The notes under the pieces are model-generated. The model had not been told where the DNA came from, did no database searches, and saw only the letters and a program-made list of their open reading frames with translations. 5,120 nucleotides of DNA, taken from positions 1 through 5,120 of the forward strand of contig JADZDV010000155.1 in NCBI GenBank assembly GCA_020850915.1. Reading direction: 5' to 3'. The stretch is from Chloroflexota bacterium. Lineage in GTDB: Bacteria > Chloroflexota > UBA6077 > JADZDV01. Positions 1 through 5,120 of the stretch are shown in pieces. The position numbers and the translations under genes were made by a program. The first letter of the stretch is position 1. Every line of letters begins with the position of its first letter.

Positions 1-783
1 ACGGGTGGCCTCTCGCCGCGGGAAGCGCACCGGCTCGAGATCGAGGCCCAGGAGGGCGAGGCGGCCCGGCGTCGGCTGCTGGAGTCCAACCTCCGTCTGG
101 TCGTCTCGGTCGCGCGGAAGTACATGGGACGCGGCCTGCCCTTGCTGGACCTCATCCAGGAGGGGAACATCGGTCTCTCCCGGGCAGTCGAGAAGTTCGA
201 CTACCGCAAGGGCTTCCGCTTCAGCACGTACGCCTACTGGTGGATTCGCCAGGCGGTGACGCGAGCGATCGCGGACCAGGCCCGGACGATCCGTGTACCG
301 GTGCACATGATCGAGGCGATCGGCGACGTGTACAAGGTCGCTCGGGATCTTCAGCAGGACCTCGGACGGGAGCCAGTCGCGGAGGAGATCGCGGAGAAGA
401 TGGGTGTTCCCGCCGAGAAGGTGCGCCAGATCATCCGGGCTGCCAAGCAGCCGATCTCCCTCGAGACGCCGCTCGGCAAGGACGAGGAGAGCAGCGTCGC
501 GGACTTCATCACCGACCGGGCGGCGATCGCCCCGTCTGACGCGGCGACCGAGGCGGCGCTGAAGGACGACGTGGACGACGTGCTGCGCAAGGTGCTCTCG
601 CCGAGGGAACGCGACGTCGTGCGGCTGAGGTTTGGCCTTGATGATGGCAAGGATCGGACGCTAGGCGAGATCGGCGACGAGCTGGGTGTCAGCCGTGAAC
701 GCGTTCGGCAGATCGAAGCCGAGGCGCTTGGCAAGCTGCGACACCCGCGGCTGCGCCGACGGCTCCGCGAGTTCCTGGACTGA
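1..783 (+). CDS. sigA: RNA polymerase sigma-70 family factor, RpoD/SigA type (5' partial)
   Basis: The reading frame is open from base 1 to TGA at 781-783 and gives the last 260 residues; the N-terminus lies before the window. It directs core RNA polymerase to promoters. The end of region 1.2 leads into region 2.1-2.2 with the core-binding stretch [12 protein letters not shown] (residues 48-59). Region 2.3/2.4 is [19 protein letters not shown] (72-90), with melting residues W80/W81 and -10 recognition residues Q84 and T87. Region 3 covers about 104-185. Region 4.2 has the -35 helix-turn-helix [20 protein letters not shown] (220-239), with R232, E233, R236 and Q237 equivalent to E. coli sigma70 R584, E585, R588 and Q589. 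The C-terminus ends in the usual LRHP-type tail. The Tyr at 79, where primary sigmas usually have Thr, leaves open a group 2 paralogue rather than the essential primary sigma. tlyA starts 2 bases after the stop. Family is certain; primary versus group 2 is not. Confidence 0.95.
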   Translation, partial: TGGLSPREAHRLEIEAQEGEAARRRLLESNLRLVVSVARKYMGRGLPLLDLIQEGNIGLSRAVEKFDYRKGFRFSTYAYWWIRQAVTRAIADQARTIRVPVHMIEAIGDVYKVARDLQQDLGREPVAEEIAEKMGVPAEKVRQIIRAAKQPISLETPLGKDEESSVADFITDRAAIAPSDAATEAALKDDVDDVLRKVLSPRERDVVRLRFGLDDGKDRTLGEIGDELGVSRERVRQIEAEALGKLRHPRLRRRLREFLD

Positions 784-785
784 AC

Positions 786-1661
786 GTGGCCCGGCGCGCG
801 CGGCCGCCGGACTCCACGCGACCCGCGGCAACAGCTCAGGCCAACGAGCCGGCGCGAAAGCGTCGGCTCGACGCGCTCCTGGTCGAGCTCGGAATCGCTC
901 CGAGCCGCGAGAAAGCCCAGGCGCTCATCATGGCTGGTTCGGTGCTCAAGAACGGCGAGGTTGCCCGCCGGGCGGCCGAGCTGGTTGACCCGGCCACCAC
1001 GCTCTCGCTCAAGCAGGGGCTGCCTTACGCGAGCCGAGGCGGTTACAAGCTGGCAGGCGCCCTCGACCGGTTCGGGATCGACGTCGTCGGGCGAACGGCC
1101 ATGGATGTCGGCGCCTCGACGGGCGGGTTCACCGACGTGCTCCTCCAGCGAGGCTCGCGCGCGGTCTACGCGGTTGACGTTGGATATGGCCAGCTCGAGC
1201 TGCGCTTGCGATCCGACCCGCGCGTGGTCGTGCTCGACCGGACGAACATCCGGTTCCTCGAAGCGCTCCCCGAGCCCTGCGATCTCGCGACGATCGACGT
1301 CTCGTTCATCTCCCTGCGCCTGGTGATACCTCCGGTGCGTCGATTGCTCCGAAACGACTGGGATATGATTGCGCTGGTCAAACCTCAGTTTGAAGCCGGC
1401 CGCGAGCGAGTAGGCCGGGGCGGGGTCGTTCGAGATCCGCGGGTGCACCGGGACGTTTTGCTCTCGCTGGCCGCCTGGTCCGCCGAGCAAGGGCTCCACT
1501 GGCGTGGCCTGACCGCGTCGCCGATCACGGGCGCGGCGGGCAACGTCGAATTCCTGTTGTGGGTTTCCGGTGCCCCCGGTGCGGCGCCTGACGCTTCGAC
1601 GCTCGTGGAGAGCGCCCTGGCCGAAGCCCCCCAGTCCGGACGGAGAACGTTGGCAGAGTGA
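786..1661 (+). CDS. tlyA: TlyA family rRNA 2'-O-methyltransferase (S4 domain plus FtsJ-like domain)
   Basis: A 291-residue protein. By family knowledge, TlyA methylates ribose 2'-OH groups of rRNA (16S C1409 and, in long forms, 23S C1920) using SAM; the old name hemolysin is likely secondary. An S4 RNA-binding domain spans about residues 24-82 (RRLDALLVELGIAPSREKAQ, then GSVLKNG). A Rossmann methyltransferase follows, with SAM motif I MDVGASTGGFTD (106-117) and VDVGYGQ (130-136). The K-D-K-E tetrad is visible as K88 (SRGGYKL), D171 (IDVSF), K199 (VKPQFE) and E255 (GNVEFL); the last two gaps (28 and 56) equal those of the M. tuberculosis enzyme as I recall them. GTG at 786 is the only ATG/GTG/TTG in this frame after the upstream stop at 696-698 and before the S4 domain. 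It leaves a basic, Ala/Pro-rich 23-residue leader. It sits 2 bases after the sigma stop with no clear Shine-Dalgarno and overlaps nadK by 4 bases. Confidence 0.95.
   Translation: MARRARPPDSTRPAATAQANEPARKRRLDALLVELGIAPSREKAQALIMAGSVLKNGEVARRAAELVDPATTLSLKQGLPYASRGGYKLAGALDRFGIDVVGRTAMDVGASTGGFTDVLLQRGSRAVYAVDVGYGQLELRLRSDPRVVVLDRTNIRFLEALPEPCDLATIDVSFISLRLVIPPVRRLLRNDWDMIALVKPQFEAGRERVGRGGVVRDPRVHRDVLLSLAAWSAEQGLHWRGLTASPITGAAGNVEFLLWVSGAPGAAPDASTLVESALAEAPQSGRRTLAE
1642..1646 (+). promoter_or_regulatory. Shine-Dalgarno for nadK
   Basis: GGAGA lies inside the end of tlyA, 11 bases before the GTG at 1658. It supports the GTG start, which also overlaps the tlyA stop as GTGA. Confidence 0.6.
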
Positions 1662-2464
1662 AGCAGATCGTGCTCGTCTATCAACCGTACAGCGAAGCGA
1701 CGCTCGTCGAAGCGCGCCGCGTCGCGGCTCACCTTGAGCGTCTGGGTCAGCCTTCTCTGCTCTACTCGGCGTTCGAGCTCCGAGACGTGCTGGTCGGCGA
1801 CGTTCAGTTGGCGGTGTGCTTTGGTGGGGACGGCACCGTCCTGCGCACGGCTCGCTGGCTGATGCAGCAGCGTGTCCCCATCTTGCCCATCAGAATGGGT
1901 AAACTGAGCTTCCTCGGGGAGCTGGACACCTCCGTCCTGCCGGCCGCCCTCGAACCGTACGTCAACGGCGAGTTCTGGCTCGACGAGCGCAGCATGCTCG
2001 CAGCGACCTGTCAGGGTCGGTTGCTCGTCGCTCTGAACGATGTGGTCCTGGCACGCGGCGAGACACCACGGGCGGTGCGAACCCACCTTCACCTGGATGG
2101 CGCCGATCTTGGCGAGTACCTGAGTGACGGCATCATCGTCTCGACAGCCACTGGCTCCACTGCGTACTCGCTGGCGGCCGGCGGGCCGGTGCTAGCGCCG
2201 GGGATGCGGAGCTTCGTCCTGACGCCGATCGCGCCGCACCTCACGCCGCTTCGCTCGATCGTCGCTGCTGAGGGCTCTGTGGTGGAGCTGATGGTCACCA
2301 GCCACCAGGGCGCTGTCCTCACGATCGACGGTCAAGAGGATCTGGGGCTCCGCTATGGGGACAGCGTTGAGGTTCGTACAGCGGAGCAGACCACCCTCTT
2401 CGCGCGCCGCGGGTCCCGAAACCGCTTCTACGAGACGCTGCGCAGCAAGATCAACCGCGGCTGA
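1658..2464 (+). CDS. nadK: NAD kinase (ATP/polyphosphate-NAD kinase)
   Basis: A 268-residue cytosolic enzyme that phosphorylates NAD to NADP, the only route to NADP. The family signature FGGDGTVLR (55-63) holds the catalytic Asp58. The NAD-binding motif appears as LND (126-128, usually NE or ND). The glycine-rich motif is DGIIVSTATGSTAYSLAAGG (157-176), close to the consensus except that STPTGS reads STATGS. IAPHLTPLRSIV (191-202), DGQ (224-226) and the C-terminal RFYETLRSKI (256-265) are also typical. The length is slightly below the common 280-300, with a short N-terminal segment before GGDGT. The GTG start overlaps the tlyA stop (GTGA, 1658-1661) and has GGAGA 11 bases upstream, so coupling is likely. 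One oddity is that the usual GxNxGxLGFLTE motif reads PIRMGKLSFLGE (77-88). Placement between tlyA and recN is a conserved order. The annotation is secure. Confidence 0.96.
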   Translation: MKQIVLVYQPYSEATLVEARRVAAHLERLGQPSLLYSAFELRDVLVGDVQLAVCFGGDGTVLRTARWLMQQRVPILPIRMGKLSFLGELDTSVLPAALEPYVNGEFWLDERSMLAATCQGRLLVALNDVVLARGETPRAVRTHLHLDGADLGEYLSDGIIVSTATGSTAYSLAAGGPVLAPGMRSFVLTPIAPHLTPLRSIVAAEGSVVELMVTSHQGAVLTIDGQEDLGLRYGDSVEVRTAEQTTLFARRGSRNRFYETLRSKINRG

Positions 2465-2467
2465 GGA
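2462..2467 (+). promoter_or_regulatory. Shine-Dalgarno for recN overlapping the nadK stop
   Basis: TGAGGA includes the nadK TGA (2462-2464) and lies 3 bases before the recN ATG at 2471. The short spacing and shared bases suggest that ribosomes ending nadK help start recN. Confidence 0.6.
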
Positions 2468-2470
2468 TCC

Positions 2471-4258
2471 ATGCTGGCCCACCTCAGAATTGAGAACTTC
2501 GCCGTTGTGGAGCGGGTCCGGATCGACTGGGGGCCGGGACTCAACGTCATCACCGGTGAGACTGGAGCCGGCAAGTCCATCATCGTCGACGCCCTCGGGG
2601 CGCTGCTTGGCGATCGGCTGAGCCCGGAGGTCATTCGGGAAGGCGCGGCCAGAGCGACGGTCGAGGCCGTATTCGACGTGGACCTGGCCACGGCGCGCCA
2701 CGCGGCGCTCCGGGGCGTCCTGGAGCAGAACGGCCTGCTGGACGAGGGCGAGGGCGAGCAGCTCATTCTCTCGCGCGAGATCCAGCGGAACGGGCGCGGC
2801 GTGGCGCGAGTCAGCGGCCGCGCCGTCACGGTAGGCGTGCTCGGCCAGATTGGCGAGCAGCTCGTGGACATCCACAGCCAGACGGAGCACCTTTCGCTCC
2901 TTCGGGTGCGCGAGCACCTGGAGCTCCTGGACCGGGCGGGTGGCCTGCTGGAGCAGCGCGTCGAGTTTGGCACCGTGGTTCAGCGGCTCCGAAGAGTCCA
3001 GGCCGAGCGACGAGCCCTTCAAGACGAGATCCGTCGCGCGAGTCGCGAGCGGGAGCTGCTCACCCACGAGGTGAACGAGATCGAGGCCGCCGGCCTGGCG
3101 CCCGGCGAGGATGCCGAGCTGGAGACGCGGCGCCGACGGCTCAGAAACGTCGTCCGTCTTCGCCAATCAACCGAGCGAGCGCTGGTCGCGCTCGAAGGCG
3201 GTGACGAAGCGCCAGGCGCGGTTGATCAGCTTGGCAGCGCCCTGGACGCCCTGACCGACGGCGCCAGACTCGACCCTGAGCTGTCCGGAACAGCGGACGG
3301 CGTCGATCGACTGGCGTCCGAAGCGCAGGAGCTGGGGCGGAGCGTCCGCGAGTACCTCGAGCGGCTCGAAGCCGATCCGCGTGCGCTTGAAGAGATCGAG
3401 CTGCGCATCCTGGCAATTGGAGACCTGAAGCGAAAATACGGCGAGACGGTGGAGACGATCCTGGCGTACCTTGCCACGGCGCGCGCTCGTCTCCAGACCG
3501 CCGAGCGCGGCGAGGAGATGCTCGGCGATCTCACGGCCACCGAGCGCGCGCTCCGCGAACAGACCGCCGCCCTGGCGCTGGGTCTCTCTCACGCGCGGCG
3601 GCTGGCAGCTTCTGAGGTGAGCGTCAGGGTGCAGTCCGAGCTGCGCGACCTGAACCTCCCGCACGCCCAATTCATCATTCGCGTCGACCAGCAGCCAGCG
3701 GACGACGGCCTGGCCGTCGAATGCGAGAATGGCGAGGCGCGCACCGTCGCCTTTGATGCCACGGGCGTCGACCGTGTCGAGTTTCTTTTCTCCGCGAACC
3801 CGGGCGAGGGCCCCAGGGGCCTGGCGCGGATCGCCAGCGGCGGCGAGCTGGCGCGCGTATCACTCGCACTGAAGACCGCGCTGAGCCGGGAGGACAGCCG
3901 CGGAACGCTGATCTTCGACGAGATCGACGTGGGCGTCGGTGGTCGCACGGGACCAGTGGTCGGCAAGAAGCTGTGGGGTCTCGCAACGACGCACCAGGTG
4001 CTCTGCGTCACCCATATGCCGCAGGTCGCCGCGTTCGCTGATCAGCACCTGGTCGTTTCGAAGGGCGTACACGCGGACCGGACGTCGACCGACGTCGCGA
4101 CGCTGGACCATGACGAACAGATTGGCGAACTGGCGGCGATGCTGGGCGGCGCAAGCAGCGGCGCCGCGCGGGCGAATGCTGCCGAGCTGCTGGAGTCGTC
4201 TGACGCGTGGAAGCGAGCCGCGCCGGCCTCCATGGACGGCGGCGTGTCGCGCGCCTGA
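2471..4258 (+). CDS. recN: DNA repair protein RecN (SMC-like ATPase)
   Basis: A 595-residue SMC-family ATPase that acts early in recombinational repair of DNA double-strand breaks on the nucleoid. The N-terminal head begins LRIENFAVVERVRIDWGPG (5-23), with Walker A GETGAGKS (29-36) and a Q-loop-like DIHSQTEHLSLL (133-144; the usual form has DIHGQ). Two charged helical, probably coiled-coil stretches at about 160-235 and 290-390 flank the hinge. The C-terminal head carries signature motif SGGELARVSLALK (456-468), Walker B LIFDEIDVGVGG (480-491) and the switch region VTHMPQVAAFAD (513-524) with His515. Both heads are complete, so the ATPase should be active. It is slightly longer than E. coli (553) and B. 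subtilis (576) RecN, mainly in coiled-coil loops and a short Ala/Ser tail. ATG is chosen because the family starts here and AGGA precedes it. No SOS (LexA) box is evident because the gene follows nadK by only 6 bases; expression probably comes from the operon promoter. Confidence 0.97.
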   Translation: MLAHLRIENFAVVERVRIDWGPGLNVITGETGAGKSIIVDALGALLGDRLSPEVIREGAARATVEAVFDVDLATARHAALRGVLEQNGLLDEGEGEQLILSREIQRNGRGVARVSGRAVTVGVLGQIGEQLVDIHSQTEHLSLLRVREHLELLDRAGGLLEQRVEFGTVVQRLRRVQAERRALQDEIRRASRERELLTHEVNEIEAAGLAPGEDAELETRRRRLRNVVRLRQSTERALVALEGGDEAPGAVDQLGSALDALTDGARLDPELSGTADGVDRLASEAQELGRSVREYLERLEADPRALEEIELRILAIGDLKRKYGETVETILAYLATARARLQTAERGEEMLGDLTATERALREQTAALALGLSHARRLAASEVSVRVQSELRDLNLPHAQFIIRVDQQPADDGLAVECENGEARTVAFDATGVDRVEFLFSANPGEGPRGLARIASGGELARVSLALKTALSREDSRGTLIFDEIDVGVGGRTGPVVGKKLWGLATTHQVLCVTHMPQVAAFADQHLVVSKGVHADRTSTDVATLDHDEQIGELAAMLGGASSGAARANAAELLESSDAWKRAAPASMDGGVSRA

Positions 4259-4302
4259 AACGTTCGCCCACACCCTGCTGTGCACCGGTGCCCCATCAGA
4301 GC
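4259..4302. other. Convergent recN/pncA junction with a 10-base palindrome
   Basis: These 44 bases separate the stops of two converging genes. They contain a perfect palindrome GCACCGGTGC (4282-4291) and a weak CACA/TGTG hairpin (4269-4272 with 4279-4282, loop of 6). There is no T-run on either strand, so no intrinsic terminator can be called. Termination may be Rho-dependent or rely on colliding polymerases (inference). Confidence 0.5.
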
Positions 4303-4872
4303 TCAGTCGACGATCTCCGCTCCCGCCGCGCGCATCTCCTCGAGAGCTCGCTCACTGTCGCCGGGTTGGAGGTCCACGCCTCGCACCGCGCTCCGGATCA
4401 GCCCCACCTCAAACCCGGCCTTCAGCGCGTCCAGCACGGTTGCTCGCACGCAGTAGTCGGTCGCGAGACCGCCGACGTACACCTTCCGGACACCGCGTCG
4501 CCGCAGCGCCTCGGAGAGTGGTTGGCCGTCCTCGTCAACGGCGTCGAAGCCGGAGTAGCCGTCCTCGTCCGGGCGTGTGCCGGACGACACGATCAGGGCA
4601 TCATTCGGCAGGGCAAGCCCCGGGTGGAATCGCGCACCCTGCGTTCCCTGGACGCAGTGGGGCGGCCAGGTGCCGCCGTATGCCTGGAAGTGGATCGTCT
4701 CCGCTGGATGCCAGTCGCGCGTGGCGACGATCGGGCGGCTGGCATCCCGGGCGCGCTCGATCCAATGGTTCAGCACCGGAACGATCTCGTCGCCGCCCTT
4801 GACCTCCAGCGAGCCGCCGGCGCAGAAGTCATTCTGTACGTCCACCACGAGCAGGGCGCTCTCCATCTCCAT
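4303..4872 (-). CDS. pncA: PncA-like nicotinamidase / isochorismatase-superfamily hydrolase with the catalytic Lys replaced by Ser
   Basis: A 189-residue cysteine-hydrolase fold protein. Family members convert nicotinamide to nicotinate and ammonia for NAD salvage. LLVVDVQNDFCAGGSLEV (7-24) gives the catalytic Asp11. The metal site is complete: D53, H55 (TRDWHP), H61 (TIHF) and H72 (WPPHCVQGT). The cis-peptide and nucleophile motif GLATDYCVRATVLDA (135-149) gives Cys141. The catalytic Lys normally found before G-T/A in the stretch ending YSGF (Lys96 of M. tuberculosis PncA, Lys94 of P. horikoshii PH999) is Ser97 here (IVSSGTRPDEDGYSGF, 94-109). Length and all other motifs match PncA (186 residues in M. 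tuberculosis). The first ATG (4872) is preferred over Met3 because AAGGAGG lies 5 bases upstream. The gene is monocistronic as far as visible and converges on recN. The fold is certain. Nicotinamidase activity is uncertain because of Ser97; another amide or isochorismatase-like substrate is possible. Confidence 0.9.
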   Translation of the reverse strand: MEMESALLVVDVQNDFCAGGSLEVKGGDEIVPVLNHWIERARDASRPIVATRDWHPAETIHFQAYGGTWPPHCVQGTQGARFHPGLALPNDALIVSSGTRPDEDGYSGFDAVDEDGQPLSEALRRRGVRKVYVGGLATDYCVRATVLDALKAGFEVGLIRSAVRGVDLQPGDSERALEEMRAAGAEIVD

Positions 4873-4877
4873 GACCG

Positions 4878-4884
4878 CCTCCTT
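4878..4884 (-). promoter_or_regulatory. Strong Shine-Dalgarno for pncA
   Basis: AAGGAGG read on the minus strand, 5 bases before ATG 4872. It is the strongest ribosome binding site in the window, and it selects the first of two close ATGs. Confidence 0.85.
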
Positions 4885-4891
4885 AACACTT

Positions 4892-4912
4892 ATTCTACTC
4901 TAATAGATTCTA
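4892..4912 (-). promoter_or_regulatory. Possible operator: TAGA repeats and palindrome at the pncA transcription start
   Basis: Read on the minus strand, this AT-rich segment holds TAGAAT twice (4907-4912 and 4892-4897) and TAGAG between them, so TAGA recurs at offsets 0, 10 and 15. TCTATTAGA (4899-4907) is a near-perfect palindrome with arms TCTA/TAGA. It covers the expected transcription start just downstream of the -10, a typical repressor position. I do not recognise the regulator. The repeats could also be chance in an AT-rich promoter. Confidence 0.3.
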
Positions 4913-4935
4913 AATCCCAGCGTCGCCGGCCGCAA
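4907..4935 (-). promoter_or_regulatory. Predicted sigma-70-type promoter of pncA
   Basis: On the minus strand, -35 TTGCGG (4930-4935, 3 of 6 to TTGACA) and -10 TAGAAT (4907-4912, 5 of 6 to TATAAT) are separated by exactly 17 bases. The start of transcription would be near 4900, giving a leader of about 28 bases that contains the AAGGAGG. The hexamers fit the specificity expected for the sigma factor at the left end of the window, whose region 2.4 and 4.2 contact residues are conserved. Predicted by eye only. Confidence 0.55.
4916..4927 (+). repeat. 12-base direct repeat, copy 1
   Basis: CCCAGCGTCGCC occurs here and again at 5064-5075, 148 bases apart, flanking a 136-base segment. Copy 1 lies in the spacer of the predicted pncA promoter. 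Confidence 0.5.
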
Positions 4936-4979
4936 GAGTGCGCGCCAGAGATATTGCACGGTGGTCGACAGACCTGTAG

Positions 4980-4999
4980 GGGCGCTGCTTGCCGCGCCC
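4980..4999. repeat. GC-rich hairpin in the intergenic region
   Basis: GGGCGC (4980-4985) pairs perfectly with GCGCCC (4994-4999) around an 8-base loop, preceded by CCTGTAG. GTAGGGGC...GCCC hairpins resemble dispersed intergenic repeats that I associate with some Chloroflexota genomes (recollection, not verified). There is no T-run after it, so it is not a clear terminator. Confidence 0.35.
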
Positions 5000-5033
5000 A
5001 TAGGCATCAAGCTAGTGCAGAACGTGAGAGAGT

Positions 5034-5120
5034 GTGTCGGTATTGCTTATTCAGCGTGTCGTTCCCAGCGTCGCCCGGGCCGCTGACGTCGCGGTCCTGG
5101 CCGCCGGCGACCCGATCTGG
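5034..5120 (+). CDS. Possible start of an unidentified gene (3' partial)
   Basis: The frame is open from a stop at 5025-5027 to the window end. GTG at 5034 or TTG at 5043 could start it, giving at most 29 residues that end SVARAADVAVLAAGDPIW. Codon third positions become strongly GC-biased from about 5058, and the amino acid composition is protein-like. The SVxRAxxV...LAAGD pattern is loosely reminiscent of the N-terminal helix-turn-helix of IclR-type regulators, but it is about one residue short and the resemblance is weak. GAGAG sits too close to the GTG for good ribosome binding; TTG 5043 has better spacing. On the minus strand all three frames have stops here, so the alternative is the last codons of a gene entering from the right. 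Confidence 0.22.
   Translation, partial: MSVLLIQRVVPSVARAADVAVLAAGDPIW
5064..5075 (+). repeat. 12-base direct repeat, copy 2
   Basis: Second exact copy of CCCAGCGTCGCC (first at 4916-4927). The segment between the copies has no terminal inverted repeats. Confidence 0.5.

Noticed and set aside
351..1499. Long minus-strand open frame (382 codons) antisense to the sigma and tlyA genes
   Set aside because: It runs opposite two genes with complete conserved motifs. Its Arg/Ser-rich translation shows no domain, as expected for an antisense shadow in GC-rich coding DNA.
786..1661. Hemolysin toxin
   Set aside because: TlyA homologues are often labelled hemolysin, but the S4 domain, SAM motif and K-D-K-E residues point to an rRNA methyltransferase, with no signal peptide or membrane segment.
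2440..2470. LexA (SOS) box before recN
   Set aside because: Only 6 bases separate nadK and recN, and no palindromic operator is visible around the junction.
2192..3166. Minus-strand open frame of 324 codons across the nadK/recN junction
   Set aside because: It lies opposite the NadK C-terminus and the RecN Walker A region and has no recognisable motif or ribosome binding site; it is a composition artefact.
3939..4802. Plus-strand open frame of 287 codons through the end of recN and across pncA
   Set aside because: Arg/Ser/Pro-rich translation without motifs, overlapping two clear genes in other frames.
4980..4999. Intrinsic terminator
   Set aside because: The 6-pair GC stem has no following T-run on either strand, and no gene ends nearby that would need it.
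4928..5063. Miniature inverted-repeat element between the 12-base direct repeats
   Set aside because: The segment ends (GGCCGCAAG... and ...CGTGTCGTT) are not inverted repeats of each other, so an element cannot be called.

Overview
The window is GC-rich bacterial chromosome, densely packed and strongly GC-biased at third codon positions. It carries core housekeeping genes and shows no mobile element, phage, CRISPR or RNA-gene signature. The tlyA-nadK-recN order is seen in Actinobacteria and in other high-GC lineages. The sequence style (RpoD/SigA-type sigma with a YAYWW region 2.3, Chloroflexota-like RecN and nicotinamidase) makes a Chloroflexota relative my best guess. That placement is inference and a phylogenetic search would be needed to settle it.

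Positions 1-4258 (+ strand) look like one operon. It begins with the C-terminal 260 residues of an RpoD/SigA-type sigma factor (1-783, 5' end cut off by the window). Two bases later comes TlyA, an S4-domain 2'-O-methyltransferase (786-1661, GTG start). A GTGA overlap leads into NAD kinase NadK (1658-2464), and a 6-base gap leads into the SMC-like DNA repair ATPase RecN (2471-4258). The junctions of +2, -4 and +6 bases imply cotranscription and translational coupling. No promoter or terminator is visible inside the run, so the promoter should lie before the window.

Positions 4303-4872 (- strand) hold a convergent PncA-type nicotinamidase/isochorismatase-superfamily gene. It is separated from recN by 44 bases with no classical terminator. 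It has its own perfect Shine-Dalgarno and a good sigma-70-type promoter in an AT-rich island at 4885-4915. All metal ligands and the catalytic Asp and Cys are present, but the catalytic Lys position is Ser97. This is the most notable observation in the window.

Positions 4913-5120 are mostly non-coding. They hold a 12-base direct repeat, a GC hairpin and possibly the first codons of a further + strand gene (about 5034 onward) that leaves the window.

Functionally the block joins transcription initiation, ribosome modification, NADP supply and double-strand break repair, with a possible NAD-salvage gene facing it. I see no convincing novel multi-gene system. The substituted PncA active site, an altered NadK motif and the sigma-tlyA coupling are the items worth a second look.
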